DNA of 64,000 nt from Paenibacillus_F chitinolyticus_A (GCF_045038035.1 NZ_CP173427.1:5766001-5830000); one strand, 5' to 3'. Numbered from the stretch's first letter, positions 9,110-18,850 are shown. Notes: a model not told the origin generated them from the sequence alone. Numbers and translations: made by a program.

Positions 9110-9142
9110 AAAAAAAGACGGATAGGGTTTTCCCCATCCGCC
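9110..9142 (-). terminator. Intrinsic terminator of spoIIQ
   Basis: The stem CGGAT..GGGG-AAAA-CCCT..ATCCG is followed by TCTTTTTTT on the minus strand, 14 bases past the spoIIQ stop. Confidence 0.85.
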
Positions 9143-9156
9143 GATATGGTAAAGAT

Positions 9157-9903
9157 TTATTGCGGTTTGAATTCCGGAAGCAGCTGCTCCGGCAGCTCGG
9201 CCGTCCCGTCTTCCGCCTTGCGCACTTCAAAGTGAAGGTGGACGCCTTGGTCCTTCTCCAGCTCGTTGCGGCCGGCCTGTGCGATTACATCACCTTGTTT
9301 AACGGCGGCGCCTTTGGCTACTTTCACTTCCCCAAGGCTTTGATAAACCGTTACAAGCCCGTTGTCGTGCGTAATCTCGACCAGATTGCCTACGACCGGA
9401 TTTTTGTCCACCGCGGTTACTTTACCGCTGAGGGCCGCGCTTACATCAAACGCCTGCTTGTCTGCACGGACAAGATCTACACCCACGTGAGGGGTGATCG
9501 TGTCTCCGTATTCGATCATCGCCGCTTGCTTAGCTTCATTGCTGCCTTTGCTGTCGTAGGACGGAAGCGAAATCGTTACTTGGCTGCGGTCTTTTACCGG
9601 CCATTGAATGCTTTCGGCTTTGGCACCTACGGGAACGGCATTGTCTTTGTTAGCCGTCTCACCAGCAGGTTTATCGGATTGAACGGAATCGGCCGGCGTA
9701 TTCGTTGCGACCGGTTTCTTAACCGCATCCTGATATACCCACATTAAGGTTAAGATAATTGCCGCTGCCGCTACATAAGTTGCCGGGAAAACCCACTTTT
9801 TGGCCAAAAATCTCTTCCATGCGGAGTTAGGGACATTTCCTGCTCCCGTTACAGTTTGGGGAGCTTCTTCCTTGTTCTGAAACTCTTGTTTACCATCTCT
9901 CAT
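9157..9903 (-). CDS. spoIIQ: SpoIIQ-like LytM/M23 peptidase-fold protein
   Basis: A 248-residue membrane protein: cytoplasmic N-terminus, one transmembrane helix (about 38-57), a linker, then an M23 LytM domain (about 105-235). SpoIIQ is made in the forespore and binds SpoIIIAH across the intermembrane space during engulfment. Unlike Bacillus subtilis SpoIIQ, which lacks one zinc ligand, this protein keeps the complete set: H139-x3-D143 and H222-x-H224. The start ATG follows GAGGTGA. The neighbours spoIID upstream and spoIIID downstream support SpoIIQ over a general wall hydrolase. Confidence 0.88.
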   Translation of the reverse strand: MRDGKQEFQNKEEAPQTVTGAGNVPNSAWKRFLAKKWVFPATYVAAAAIILTLMWVYQDAVKKPVATNTPADSVQSDKPAGETANKDNAVPVGAKAESIQWPVKDRSQVTISLPSYDSKGSNEAKQAAMIEYGDTITPHVGVDLVRADKQAFDVSAALSGKVTAVDKNPVVGNLVEITHDNGLVTVYQSLGEVKVAKGAAVKQGDVIAQAGRNELEKDQGVHLHFEVRKAEDGTAELPEQLLPEFKPQ

Positions 9904-9980
9904 ATGGTTATCACCTCAATAACCATTGTTGACACGTTTGAGAGTTTTATACATTTGCCCTAAAGAAATTCTAGCAGGTC

Positions 9981-11021
9981 TTATTTTTGAATTTTCTTGT
10001 TCAGTAGAGTGGAAGCGGAAGTCAGCTTTGCGCCGGGATAGTAATAAGAGGCGATTTCCGCGGCTTTCTTCCCTTCTTGGGCCATTCCGTTCGCTCCCCA
10101 CTGGCTCATTCCGACTCCATGTCCGTACCCTTTTACCGTAAACGTCCAATCCGTTCCGCTCAAAGCCGCTTCAAAATCGGTAGAGTTGAGACCCAGTTTC
10201 TCTCTTATTTCTTTTCCCGTAAATGCTTTGCCCGCTATCATGGCGGTCTTAACCCGTTTGGACTCCGTCCGTTCCAGCACTTTTATGCTGCCCGAATTCA
10301 AGGACGATGAAGCCGGAAGCCCCATTTTTTGAAGAATGTCTTTATAAGAAAGGGTTATGGTTTGTTTGAATTTGGGTGAAAGCTTCTCATCCCACGGGCT
10401 GCTCACCGATTTCAAATAAGGAACATCGGATCCCCATACATTGCGGACATCCTCTGTATACCCGTTGGAGGTGGAGAAAAATGTAGCCTGAATCGGCTTC
10501 CCCTCGTAGGTAAGAATGAGATCGGCCGTAGCCTTTACGGCGGCGTCGATCTTCTTGCTGTTCGACTCGTACGCCTTGCCTGTCCACTGTTTCTGAAGCT
10601 GGTCATCGGTCAGGTAGGCCTGATGCTGAATCGTGTCCGTGACCCATGCTTCCTTGACGGGGACGTTGCTGAAATCTCCCGTTAAAATCCGGCGTACGAT
10701 ATAAGTACGCGCCGCAATCGCCTGAACTTTAAGAGCCTCTTCCGAAAACTCCGCAGGCATCTCCGCCGCCACAACTCCTTTCACATACTGCTCCAGACTC
10801 ACCGTCTGAATCTGCTTCTGCTTGGAAAGGTAGACCGGAACCATAACCATGCCGGCGGATGAAGAGACTGCTTCGGTGTCATGAGGATCCGCAAAAGTGC
10901 CGGTTTGCTGTTTGACGACCACGGCGGGAAGCAAAACGGTGACCAGCAGCAAACCCGAAACCGCCATGCCCGTCCAAAGCAGTGCCGGCATTTTGAGCTT
11001 TGAACGTCTCTTAAACTTCAT
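9981..11021 (-). CDS. spoIID: Stage II sporulation protein D
   Basis: A 346-residue membrane-anchored lytic transglycosylase of the SpoIID/LytB family, part of the SpoIID-SpoIIM-SpoIIP machine that drives engulfment. It has an N-terminal transmembrane segment (about 11-32), then the SpoIID domain with VKGVVAAEMPAEFSEEALKVQAIAARTY and the C-terminal GYGHGVGMSQWGANGMA motif. The ATG follows GGAGG. It lies between murA and spoIIQ as in Bacillus. A CATAAGAT sequence about 150 bases upstream is a weak SigE -10 candidate, not listed separately. Confidence 0.94.
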   Translation of the reverse strand: MKFKRRSKLKMPALLWTGMAVSGLLLVTVLLPAVVVKQQTGTFADPHDTEAVSSSAGMVMVPVYLSKQKQIQTVSLEQYVKGVVAAEMPAEFSEEALKVQAIAARTYIVRRILTGDFSNVPVKEAWVTDTIQHQAYLTDDQLQKQWTGKAYESNSKKIDAAVKATADLILTYEGKPIQATFFSTSNGYTEDVRNVWGSDVPYLKSVSSPWDEKLSPKFKQTITLSYKDILQKMGLPASSSLNSGSIKVLERTESKRVKTAMIAGKAFTGKEIREKLGLNSTDFEAALSGTDWTFTVKGYGHGVGMSQWGANGMAQEGKKAAEIASYYYPGAKLTSASTLLNKKIQK

Positions 11022-11191
11022 AGATGGCCTCCGTAAATGTTCCGTTCCGTCTTTAGGATCAAGAAGGATAGCAGGGAGCGGCCCTTAAGGAATCGCTGCT
11101 CCAAATCCGCTGTCAGCAGATGCTTCAACCGTCCTCTCTCTGCGGAACGGGATTACTCTCATCTTATGAAGGTATTTACTAGATTAGAACG

Positions 11192-11224
11192 AAAAAACCG
11201 GCCCTCCGATAGGAGAGCCGGCTT
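11192..11224 (-). terminator. Intrinsic terminator of murA
   Basis: The stem GCCGGCTCTCC-TATC-GGAGGGCCGG is followed by TTTTTTCG on the minus strand, about 50 bases past the murA stop. It separates murA from the sporulation genes. Confidence 0.87.
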
Positions 11225-11271
11225 TCCTTATATCTGATTGGATCCGTTAGCGGATCACGAAAGTACGGTGC

Positions 11272-12594
11272 TTAAGCCCAGGTAGGCTGAACGGCGAACA
11301 GTCCGATTTCTTGCGGTTTCTCCTGCTCTTCTTCCTGCGGGACGACCCGTTGAATATCGGCACCCACTGAACGGAGCGCGGAGGCAATATCCACGTATCC
11401 CCGGTCGATATGGTGAAGTCCGGTAATCTCGGTCTCTCCCTCGGCTACAAGAGCGGCCAGAATCAAAGCGGCACCCGCGCGGAGGTCGGTCGCACAAACT
11501 TTGGCGCCCTTAAGCTTATTGCTGCCGCTCACGACAGCCGTACGGCCGTCGACTTTAATCGAGGCATTCATGAGCATAAATTCGTCCACGTGCATGAACC
11601 GGTTCTCGAATACCGTCTCGGTAACCAGGCTCGTGCCGTCCGCAACCAGCTGGAGCGCCATCATCTGAGACTGCATATCCGTCGGGAAGCCGGGATACGG
11701 CAGTGTCTTGATGTCGGCCGCGCGCAAAGGTTTGTCGGCACGGACGAGAATTCCGTTCTCGTCCTCTTCCACGTGTACGCCCATTTCCTGCAGCTTCGAA
11801 ATCACAGGGCGCAGGTGATCGCCGATGGCGCCCTCCACATACAGTTCACTGCGTGTAATCGCAGCGGCGATCATATAAGTACCCGCTTCGATACGGTCCG
11901 GTATGACGCTATGTACCGCGCCCTTCATTTTTTCCACGCCTTCAATGCGGATGACACCCGTTCCGGCACCCCGGACAACTGCGCCCATCGCATTCAAGTA
12001 GTTGGCCAGGTCGACGATTTCGGGCTCTTTCGCCGCGTTTTCAATAATCGTCGTGCCCTCGGCCAGAGTAGCGGCCATCATGATGTTCTCGGTCGCGCCC
12101 ACACTGGCGACGTCGAGATAGATCTTCGCGCCTTTGAGACGTTTCTCTACCCTGGCTTCGATGTAGCCTTGACCCAGCTCGATCTCCGCTCCCATGGCTT
12201 CAAAGCCTTTCAGGTGCTGGTCGATCGGGCGCGTGCCGATAGCGCATCCCCCCGGAAGGGAGATACGGGCTTTGCCCAGGCGGGCCAAAAGTGGTCCCAT
12301 CACGAGAAAAGAAGCCCGCATTTTACGAACGAGCTCGTAAGAAGCCTCGCACGTCTCGATCGCTTGAGCGTTTACTTTCACGCTGTGATTATGATAGCTG
12401 AGCTGCAGGCCCAGGCTTCTAAGTACTTTATTAATTACAAGTACATCGTCAAGCGGAGGAGCGTCATGTATGACACTTTCTCCTTCCGCAGCCAAAATTG
12501 ATGCCGCAATGATAGGCAGTACAGCGTTTTTGGCGCCGTTAACTTTAATCTTGCCGGCTAATTTACGGCCACCGCGGACGATAATTTTGCTCAT
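11272..12594 (-). CDS. murA: UDP-N-acetylglucosamine 1-carboxyvinyltransferase MurA
   Basis: A 440-residue cytoplasmic enzyme that transfers enolpyruvate from PEP to UDP-GlcNAc, the first committed step of peptidoglycan synthesis and the target of fosfomycin. The catalytic Cys is present (Cys117 in GGCAIGTRP), so the fosfomycin-sensitive form is expected. The N-terminal KIKVNGAKNAVLP motif is intact. Length is about 20 residues above the usual 420 because of a C-terminal tail beginning near RVVPQEEEQEKPQE. The ATG follows CGGAGGGACCGAG. The position beside spoIID marks it as the murAA orthologue. Confidence 0.96.
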   Translation of the reverse strand: MSKIIVRGGRKLAGKIKVNGAKNAVLPIIAASILAAEGESVIHDAPPLDDVLVINKVLRSLGLQLSYHNHSVKVNAQAIETCEASYELVRKMRASFLVMGPLLARLGKARISLPGGCAIGTRPIDQHLKGFEAMGAEIELGQGYIEARVEKRLKGAKIYLDVASVGATENIMMAATLAEGTTIIENAAKEPEIVDLANYLNAMGAVVRGAGTGVIRIEGVEKMKGAVHSVIPDRIEAGTYMIAAAITRSELYVEGAIGDHLRPVISKLQEMGVHVEEDENGILVRADKPLRAADIKTLPYPGFPTDMQSQMMALQLVADGTSLVTETVFENRFMHVDEFMLMNASIKVDGRTAVVSGSNKLKGAKVCATDLRAGAALILAALVAEGETEITGLHHIDRGYVDIASALRSVGADIQRVVPQEEEQEKPQEIGLFAVQPTWA

Positions 12595-12759
12595 CTCGGT
12601 CCCTCCGCGTCTTAATTTATCGTTCTAAATCGGGTAAAACGTGACTGTCGGTCTATGTCGTCATGAACACACCATTCATACAGTTCGGAATGGGGTCTGG
12701 GTTTGGCACCGTTGTACTACCATTGTTTACAAGTCTAAGCGATGTTATTCGACAAAATG

Positions 12760-13011
12760 TCAAAAAATTCCGTTTAATCCTACAGACCATTCCAGATACT
12801 TCAAGAAAAAACTGGCTACCAGGTAACCGAGTCCGATGGACATAAACACTTGCAGCATCTTGGCTGCGGGACTTCGCGGCTGCTTCAGCAGCACGTCGAA
12901 CCGGAACTGCTGGAGCGCCCACCACGACAGTCCCACGGCGACTAAATATACGACAATATTGATTAGGGGCATTTGCGGAACAACAGTTGTCAGTTCTTCC
13001 ATATTCGACAT
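12760..13011 (-). CDS. ywzB: DUF1146 (YwzB-like) small membrane protein
   Basis: An 83-residue protein with two transmembrane helices (about 14-32 and 55-72) and a QFRFDVLLKQP linker typical of the DUF1146 family. Bacillus YwzB sits at the same place, upstream of spoIID/murA. The ATG at 13011 (MSNMEELTT) is chosen because it follows GGAGGAATAGGT and starts just after the stop of the upstream protease. A longer frame to 13107 would read back through that gene. No function is known for the family. Confidence 0.82.
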   Translation of the reverse strand: MSNMEELTTVVPQMPLINIVVYLVAVGLSWWALQQFRFDVLLKQPRSPAAKMLQVFMSIGLGYLVASFFLKYLEWSVGLNGIF

Positions 13012-13015
13012 GTTT

Positions 13016-15568
13016 CTACCTATTCCTCCCGAAAACATTCGAAAACCGGGACAAAAGGGCTGCAAATTCGGCCCGGGTCGCCTGATTGTCAGGGCGGTAA
13101 GTCCCATCCGGGAATCCCCGGATCCAGCCGTCCCCGGACATTTGCTTCAGAATGCCGACGCCCCAGTACCGGTCGTTAACGTCCAAGAAAGGAGAACGTC
13201 CGCGGTATTTGCCTGCCATATGCATCGTATTCGCAATCACTTGCGTCATTTCCATCCGGGTCAAAGGCTGATCCGGCCGGAAATGCCCATCCTCATATCC
13301 GTCCATGTAACCGGCCATTGTTGTCCTTGCAATGGAATCATAGGCCCAATGGCTGCTGCTGAGATCCGGATAATCGATCGGCCTGTTCTTATCCAGGCGG
13401 AATCCGTTTGCCAGCATTACAGCGGCCTGTGCGCGGGTGATCGGCAGGTCAGGGTAAAATTTGTAGCTCCCGTCTCCGTCGATAACATGCCTGCTGGCCA
13501 GGTCTGCGATAGCCTTCTCGGCCCAATGTCCGTGAATATCGGAAAATCCGGCAACAAGAGGCTGTGCGGCCGCATTCAGCTGATACATCTGCTGAGTCGC
13601 AGCCCTGTCGCTCTGCAGCTTGATATAATACAAGCCTGCCGGCAAGCGTCTGTCAAGAACGAGATTCTCGGCAGACCCTTCGCTGCTCTTGCTGTCGAGC
13701 TCCTTCAGGGTGTGATCGTACAGCGTGAACGCCATATCGCATCCCCGCTGGAGAGAGCCGAGCTTCAGCTGCGCCAGACTTTCCTGCTCCAGCCGGAATT
13801 GAAACCAATCCAAATCCGAAGCACTCTCTATAACGCCGGGATGATCTTCATGCAGTGTCAGTGTCGTAGCCTGGTAGGGCTTATTATTGGGTTCATTCGG
13901 GTCAATCAGCTTAGGTGTATAATCAACCGATAGCGTATACTCCCCCATCACCGGCTGCGTATTGTCCTTCACATTGCTGATCCGGATGTAATAGTCGCCT
14001 GGCGTGACATTCATAAGAGGGGTCGCTTCGGTCGCTCCTTCTCCAAACTGGTCAAAAGTTGTCGATTTTTCTCCCTTTTTCTGAAACAATACTACCGGGT
14101 CTATTCTAGCGGTATCCACGGAAGTTTTCAAGCGGAGAGTACCGGATTTCTTAAAAGAAATCATAAACCAATCCTGATCGTTCTCCTGATGAAAGGTGCC
14201 CCTCACAATCTGGCTTCTCGCAGGCAGGGAAGTCGCTTTATACTGATGGTCGTTATCCTCAAAAGCGTCTTGATAAATCTGGAAATCGGTCTGCAGCGTA
14301 TACAGGACTGCCCCTGCTCTACCCGAATCGAGAAGACTTGCCGCGATTTTGCTCTTTCCCTTCTGAACAGGCAGAGTCACAACCGGATTCTGAGGGTCCG
14401 TGGTGAAAACCTCTTCTGCCTCTTTATTATCCCGAAAGTACCGAATAGAAACAGGACTAGCGTCACTTGTTTTTAAGACAAGCTTCACAAAACCGTCGTA
14501 GGGACTATCCAGTGTAAACCAATCGGTATCTTTGCCGGAGCTGAAATCCGCATGGATGAGAGTGTGTACGGGCAGCATGGGCGCATGGCCTGGATCGTCG
14601 TTCGGCTCGAAACGGTCGCTCAGAAGCGGCTCCTTCATCAGGCGGTCTACCCGCAGGAGTCCGAAGCCTGTTGTCGCGTCCCATCCGGGCGATTCCAGAT
14701 CCTCCGCCGTCTGCTTGATGAGCTCCCTGAGCTGCCAGGGCTCCAGGTAAGGGGCGCGGCCCCATAACAGCGCCGCAGCGCCCGCCACCTGCGGAGCGGC
14801 CATCGACGTGCCCTCCTTGCTCTCGTAGCCTCCGCCTTTGGCGGTGGTGTACACCTGCCAAGGCGCCACGAGGTCAAGATCCGGTCCGTAGTTCGACCGG
14901 TCGTCCGCGAGGCGCGCGGAGGTCATGCCGCCTACCCCGAGCACCGTCGGGTACGCGGCGGGATACTTCACGCTGCCGCCTTCGTTGCCGGAGGCGGCGA
15001 CGAGAAGCACGCCGCGCTCCTCGGCGTAGCGGACCGTGCCGGCCATGAAGCTTGAATATTTGTTCAAGCCCAGCGAGAGCACGACGATCTTGGCTCCGTG
15101 ATCGACGGCATAACGGATGCCTTCGCCGAGCTTGGTCTCGCCGCCCGTTCCGTCCGCTTCCAATGCCTTGATCGGCATAATTTTCGCGTTGGGCGCGATG
15201 CCGGCGATGCCTTTGTCGTTGTTCATCTTGGCGGCGATAATCCCGGCCACGTTCGTACCGTGGCCGTTATCGTCCTGGGGCTTCTCCTGCGGATTAAGCA
15301 GGTTCGCTCCCGGGACGAGTCTGCCTTCCAGATCGGGATGCGTCAGATCGACGCCCGTATCCACGACCGCCACGATGACGGGTTCATCGCTATCGCCTGC
15401 CTGTGCCCAGCCTTCATCCATATGTATGACATCCAAATAGGTTTGTTTCACCCGCAAAGGATCGCTGGAAACCGGATATGCCTGCACATTCGATATACCG
15501 ACGGTCCATACGAGCAGTACAATCCCGAGCCATCTATACATCCACTTATATCGAAATTTTCGGTTCAT
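13016..15568 (-). CDS. Secreted S8 subtilisin-like protease with PPC-like and SLH domains
   Basis: An 850-residue secreted serine protease. A signal peptide (1-30, cut after NVQA) precedes an S8 domain with Asp70 (VVDTGVD), His103 (NGHGTNVAG), oxyanion Asn195 and Ser255 (GTSMAAPQ), so it should be active. No long propeptide is evident. Residues about 330-660 contain three beta-type domains with DTDWF, DQDWF and DLDWF motifs, like the pre-peptidase C-terminal fold. The last ~190 residues are three SLH repeats (DIHGHWAEKAI, DLSSSHWAYDSI, DVNDRYWGVGI) that bind pyruvylated wall polysaccharide. It is predicted to be cell-surface anchored; the substrate is unknown. Confidence 0.92.
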   Translation of the reverse strand: MNRKFRYKWMYRWLGIVLLVWTVGISNVQAYPVSSDPLRVKQTYLDVIHMDEGWAQAGDSDEPVIVAVVDTGVDLTHPDLEGRLVPGANLLNPQEKPQDDNGHGTNVAGIIAAKMNNDKGIAGIAPNAKIMPIKALEADGTGGETKLGEGIRYAVDHGAKIVVLSLGLNKYSSFMAGTVRYAEERGVLLVAASGNEGGSVKYPAAYPTVLGVGGMTSARLADDRSNYGPDLDLVAPWQVYTTAKGGGYESKEGTSMAAPQVAGAAALLWGRAPYLEPWQLRELIKQTAEDLESPGWDATTGFGLLRVDRLMKEPLLSDRFEPNDDPGHAPMLPVHTLIHADFSSGKDTDWFTLDSPYDGFVKLVLKTSDASPVSIRYFRDNKEAEEVFTTDPQNPVVTLPVQKGKSKIAASLLDSGRAGAVLYTLQTDFQIYQDAFEDNDHQYKATSLPARSQIVRGTFHQENDQDWFMISFKKSGTLRLKTSVDTARIDPVVLFQKKGEKSTTFDQFGEGATEATPLMNVTPGDYYIRISNVKDNTQPVMGEYTLSVDYTPKLIDPNEPNNKPYQATTLTLHEDHPGVIESASDLDWFQFRLEQESLAQLKLGSLQRGCDMAFTLYDHTLKELDSKSSEGSAENLVLDRRLPAGLYYIKLQSDRAATQQMYQLNAAAQPLVAGFSDIHGHWAEKAIADLASRHVIDGDGSYKFYPDLPITRAQAAVMLANGFRLDKNRPIDYPDLSSSHWAYDSIARTTMAGYMDGYEDGHFRPDQPLTRMEMTQVIANTMHMAGKYRGRSPFLDVNDRYWGVGILKQMSGDGWIRGFPDGTYRPDNQATRAEFAALLSRFSNVFGRNR

Positions 15569-15646
15569 TTGGAGAGTCCTCTTTCGGTCATTTTAAAAAA
15601 ATAATAAGCCCGGATAGTTTTACGCCGTCTAATCGAAGATAAAAAC

Positions 15647-15690
15647 AATAAAAATAAGCCCCTCCACTGCCCAAACAGCGGAGAAGCTTA
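15647..15690 (-). terminator. Intrinsic terminator of the nuo operon
   Basis: The stem AAGCTTCTCCGCTG paired with CAGTGGAGGGGCTT is followed by ATTTTTATTG on the minus strand, 14 bases past nuoN. Confidence 0.85.
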
Positions 15691-15703
15691 TATTATATCA
15701 AAT

Positions 15704-17218
15704 TTATGACAGGATTAGGAGGTCCCTAGTCAAACTGAATATCCGGTCGATATAAGCGAGCAGATATCCGGGCACGAGACCCAGCAATAACGTCAAGCCG
15801 GCACATATCCAAAGGGTGATTCCGAGGGGGAGCGGCACCCTTACGGGCCGGTCTTCAAGGTCGGCGCGCATGAACATTTGCCGGATAATGCCGAAGTAAT
15901 AATAAAACGAAATGACGCTCGTGATCATCATAACGGCACCGAGCCAGTACAGATGCGCCTGCATGGTGCCAAACAGCAGATACAACTTTCCAAAAAAACC
16001 CGCAGAAACCGGAATGCCCGCAAGCGACAAAAGAAGAACGACAGCGGCCGCAGACGTCCAGGGAGCACGGTAATAAAGACCTGCAAACCCTTTAATCTCC
16101 TCGTCTCCGGTCGATTTTTCTATAATCAGAAGGACCGCGAAGGCGCCGATATTCATCAGAATGTAGGCGGTCAGATAAAAGAAAAATTTGGAGAAGTTAT
16201 CCACCTGCACCAGATTGATGTGGACGGCCAAAGGAACGAGCAGATAACCGGCATTGGCAATTCCGGAATAAGCCAGCAGCCGTTTGACGTTTTTTTGCCG
16301 CAGCGCGACCGTGTTGCCCCAGATCATGGCGGTTGCCGCTACCACCGACAGGGCCAGGAAGATGTCTTTCTGGAGCCCTTCGTCCCCAAACTGTCCTAAG
16401 GCAAGAAGCACATAAAAGACTCTGAACAGGATGGCAAAAGCCGCCCCTTTGGATATAACGGCGAGAAAAGCAGTGACCGGTGTCGGGGCTCCCTGATAAA
16501 CATCCGGTGCCCACGAGTGGAAAGGCGCGGCCGCGATTTTGAAACCGAACCCCGCCAAGAGCAGGAAGAAGGATACATACAGGAGCGGTTTATAGCTATC
16601 GTAGCCTGCAACGATGGCCGCCTGTATCGCCCCCAGGTTCGTAGTTCCCGCAATTCCGTAAAGGAATGACATTCCGTATAAAATAACGGCGGACGATATT
16701 CCGCCCAATATGACATACTTGAACGCACCCTCGTTGGACCGGGTATTTTTCTTTTTCATGGCGACAAGCACGTAAGAAGTAATGCTCAGAAGCTCCAATC
16801 CTACGAATAGCGTGATGAGATCGGCGGAGGAAGCCATCACCATGGCACCCAGCACAGCCGGCAGCAGGAAATAATAATATTCCCCGACATGCGGGATCTC
16901 CCCGTCTTCCACACTTCCCAGACTCATCAGAATAATCAATGCGGTTCCGCCGAGGAACGCCAGTTTCAGCAGGTTTCCGAAATCGTCTACGCGGTAGCTT
17001 TCGTTAAGGAGCACAATTGCCTGACCGGGATTAAGCTGGGCAATGACAAAGGCGATAGAGACCGCAATACCGGCGAGGGAAAGCCAGCCGATCCATTTCC
17101 GGTTGACCCCCTTCGGCAAAAACAGGTCGAGCACCGACAGCAGGATAGCCGTGATCACCAGCGTCATTTCCGGGAGCAGATGCGTTAAATCCTGTACATG
17201 AATTCGTATCGGTTCCAC
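15704..17218 (-). CDS. nuoN: NADH-quinone oxidoreductase subunit N
   Basis: A 504-residue antiporter-like subunit of complex I with about 14 transmembrane helices, one of the three proton-pumping modules of the membrane arm. The conserved lysine-containing helices of the Proton_antipo_M domain are seen (KYVILGGISSAVILYGMSF; FKIAAAPFHSWAPDVYQGAP). It is the last gene of the operon and ends 14 bases before the terminator. The ATG follows a GGGGGATAG-type site and is 4 bases after nuoM. Confidence 0.95.
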   Translation of the reverse strand: MEPIRIHVQDLTHLLPEMTLVITAILLSVLDLFLPKGVNRKWIGWLSLAGIAVSIAFVIAQLNPGQAIVLLNESYRVDDFGNLLKLAFLGGTALIILMSLGSVEDGEIPHVGEYYYFLLPAVLGAMVMASSADLITLFVGLELLSITSYVLVAMKKKNTRSNEGAFKYVILGGISSAVILYGMSFLYGIAGTTNLGAIQAAIVAGYDSYKPLLYVSFFLLLAGFGFKIAAAPFHSWAPDVYQGAPTPVTAFLAVISKGAAFAILFRVFYVLLALGQFGDEGLQKDIFLALSVVAATAMIWGNTVALRQKNVKRLLAYSGIANAGYLLVPLAVHINLVQVDNFSKFFFYLTAYILMNIGAFAVLLIIEKSTGDEEIKGFAGLYYRAPWTSAAAVVLLLSLAGIPVSAGFFGKLYLLFGTMQAHLYWLGAVMMITSVISFYYYFGIIRQMFMRADLEDRPVRVPLPLGITLWICAGLTLLLGLVPGYLLAYIDRIFSLTRDLLILS

Positions 17219-17221
17219 GTT

Positions 17222-18850
17222 CTATCCCCCTATCTTCCCAGCTAAGCTGTGAATCGTCTGGTGAAACCCGTTTACCGTCTGCTGCAGAGGCTCGCTCAGT
17301 ATACCCGGATACACGCCTAGCAGAAGAATGAAAGCGACCAGCGCAATCATCGGCACAGCTTCTATCAACCGGGCATCCGGCAGTCCCTTGAACCGCTCCG
17401 GCAGAGGTCCGTACGTCATCTTCATGACCCCCCGCAGCACATAAGCGGCCGTCAAGATAATGCCGACTGCACCTACAACCGCCAGGACCCGGGCCGTACC
17501 GAACAAGCCGATAAACGCCAGCAGTTCGCTCACGAAGCCGGAGAGCCCCGGCAGACCGAGGGAAGCAAGCCCTCCCACAAGCAGAATAGCGCTAAGAAAA
17601 GGCATGGATTTCGCCAGCCCGCCCAGCTTGCCCAGTTCCGTCGTGGAGGTCCGTTCGTAAATACTGCCGACGAGCAGGAACATGAGAGCGGAAATCAGGC
17701 CGTGAGAAACGAGCTGGAAAATCGCTCCCTGCATGCCGATCGGATTAAAGGCCGCCAAGCCCAGCAGTACAATGCCCATGTGGCTGATACTGGAATATGC
17801 GAGCACTAGCCTGAACTCGTTCTGGACAAAAGCCAGCAGGGCTCCGTACAAAATGTTGATGACACCCAGCAGGGCGAGTACCCATGCCCAATCCTGCGCT
17901 TGCGCCGGAAACAACAGGATGCCGAAACGGATGAGTCCGTAAGCGCCCATTTTCAGCAAAATACCCGAGTGAATCATCACCACCGGAGGCGGAGCTTCCG
18001 TGTGCACCTTGAGCATCCAGGTGTGAAACGGAAAAATCGGCAGCTTGATGCCGAAAGCGATGAGCAGCATGACCAGGAGGGCCGTTTTCATGCCCCCGCT
18101 CAAGAAGAACGGATTTTCCGCTTGAGGATTAGGCGACACCTGATTCACCAGGGCGGCCGGGTCCTGCAACAGGTTATGTACAATCGTCTGGATATCGCCG
18201 CTGTAGAATACGGTCAGCTGATTGCCCGTGATCTGTTGGGAAATTCCCGCCGTCGTGACGAGAATAACGAACGCGACAAGCATGATGGCCGAGCCGAGTC
18301 CGTTGTAAATCAGAAAGCGGCCGGCTGCCTTTTCCCGGTCTACGCGGCCCCAGATTCCGATCAGGAAAAACATCGGAACGAGGGTGACTTCGAAAAAGAG
18401 GAAGAACAGAAACAGATCCTGGGACGTAAACACGCCGAAAACGCCGACTTCCAGCAGCAGCAGCCAGATCGAATAAGCCTTCCATCTTTTTTTGATGTAG
18501 ATCGAGGCCAAGGCGGCCATGGCAAACACTAACGCGGTGAGGAAAACGAGCGGCATCGACAAACCGTCAACGGCCAGATGGTATTGAACGGTCCAGTAGA
18601 AGCTGGTGAGACCTTCGATCCCTTCTTTGTTGAGGGGGATGCGGATCCAGTCCAGCTGCTCCTGGAACTGCATCCCTGACGCTCCGTTGGAATAAGCCGC
18701 ATACAGCCATACGCCGAGCAGAAGCGGGATTCCGGTCGCCGCCATGCATACGGCCTGGAGCGCTTTCTTGTTCTCCTTCGGCAGAAAAAGGAGGACGAGC
18801 ACGCCGAGCAGCGGAGAAAACACGATCAAACTAAGCAGGTTAGCCGACAT
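17222..18850 (-). CDS. nuoM: NADH-quinone oxidoreductase subunit M
   Basis: A 542-residue antiporter-like subunit with about 14 transmembrane helices. Typical NuoM stretches include FFEVTLVPMFFLIGIWG (with the essential Glu) and KLPIFPFHTWMLKVHTEAP. It forms a proton channel between NuoN and NuoL in the membrane arm. The start overlaps the end of nuoL by 11 bases, showing translational coupling. Length is normal for the family. Confidence 0.95.
   Translation of the reverse strand: MSANLLSLIVFSPLLGVLVLLFLPKENKKALQAVCMAATGIPLLLGVWLYAAYSNGASGMQFQEQLDWIRIPLNKEGIEGLTSFYWTVQYHLAVDGLSMPLVFLTALVFAMAALASIYIKKRWKAYSIWLLLLEVGVFGVFTSQDLFLFFLFFEVTLVPMFFLIGIWGRVDREKAAGRFLIYNGLGSAIMLVAFVILVTTAGISQQITGNQLTVFYSGDIQTIVHNLLQDPAALVNQVSPNPQAENPFFLSGGMKTALLVMLLIAFGIKLPIFPFHTWMLKVHTEAPPPVVMIHSGILLKMGAYGLIRFGILLFPAQAQDWAWVLALLGVINILYGALLAFVQNEFRLVLAYSSISHMGIVLLGLAAFNPIGMQGAIFQLVSHGLISALMFLLVGSIYERTSTTELGKLGGLAKSMPFLSAILLVGGLASLGLPGLSGFVSELLAFIGLFGTARVLAVVGAVGIILTAAYVLRGVMKMTYGPLPERFKGLPDARLIEAVPMIALVAFILLLGVYPGILSEPLQQTVNGFHQTIHSLAGKIGG

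Noticed and set aside
9831..9960. A SigF promoter before spoIIQ
   Set aside because: GTATA is present but the downstream element fits the SigF -10 consensus poorly.
11410..12501. A 363-codon open frame on the plus strand, antisense to murA
   Set aside because: murA is certain on the other strand; the antisense frame has no family motif or RBS and arises from codon bias.
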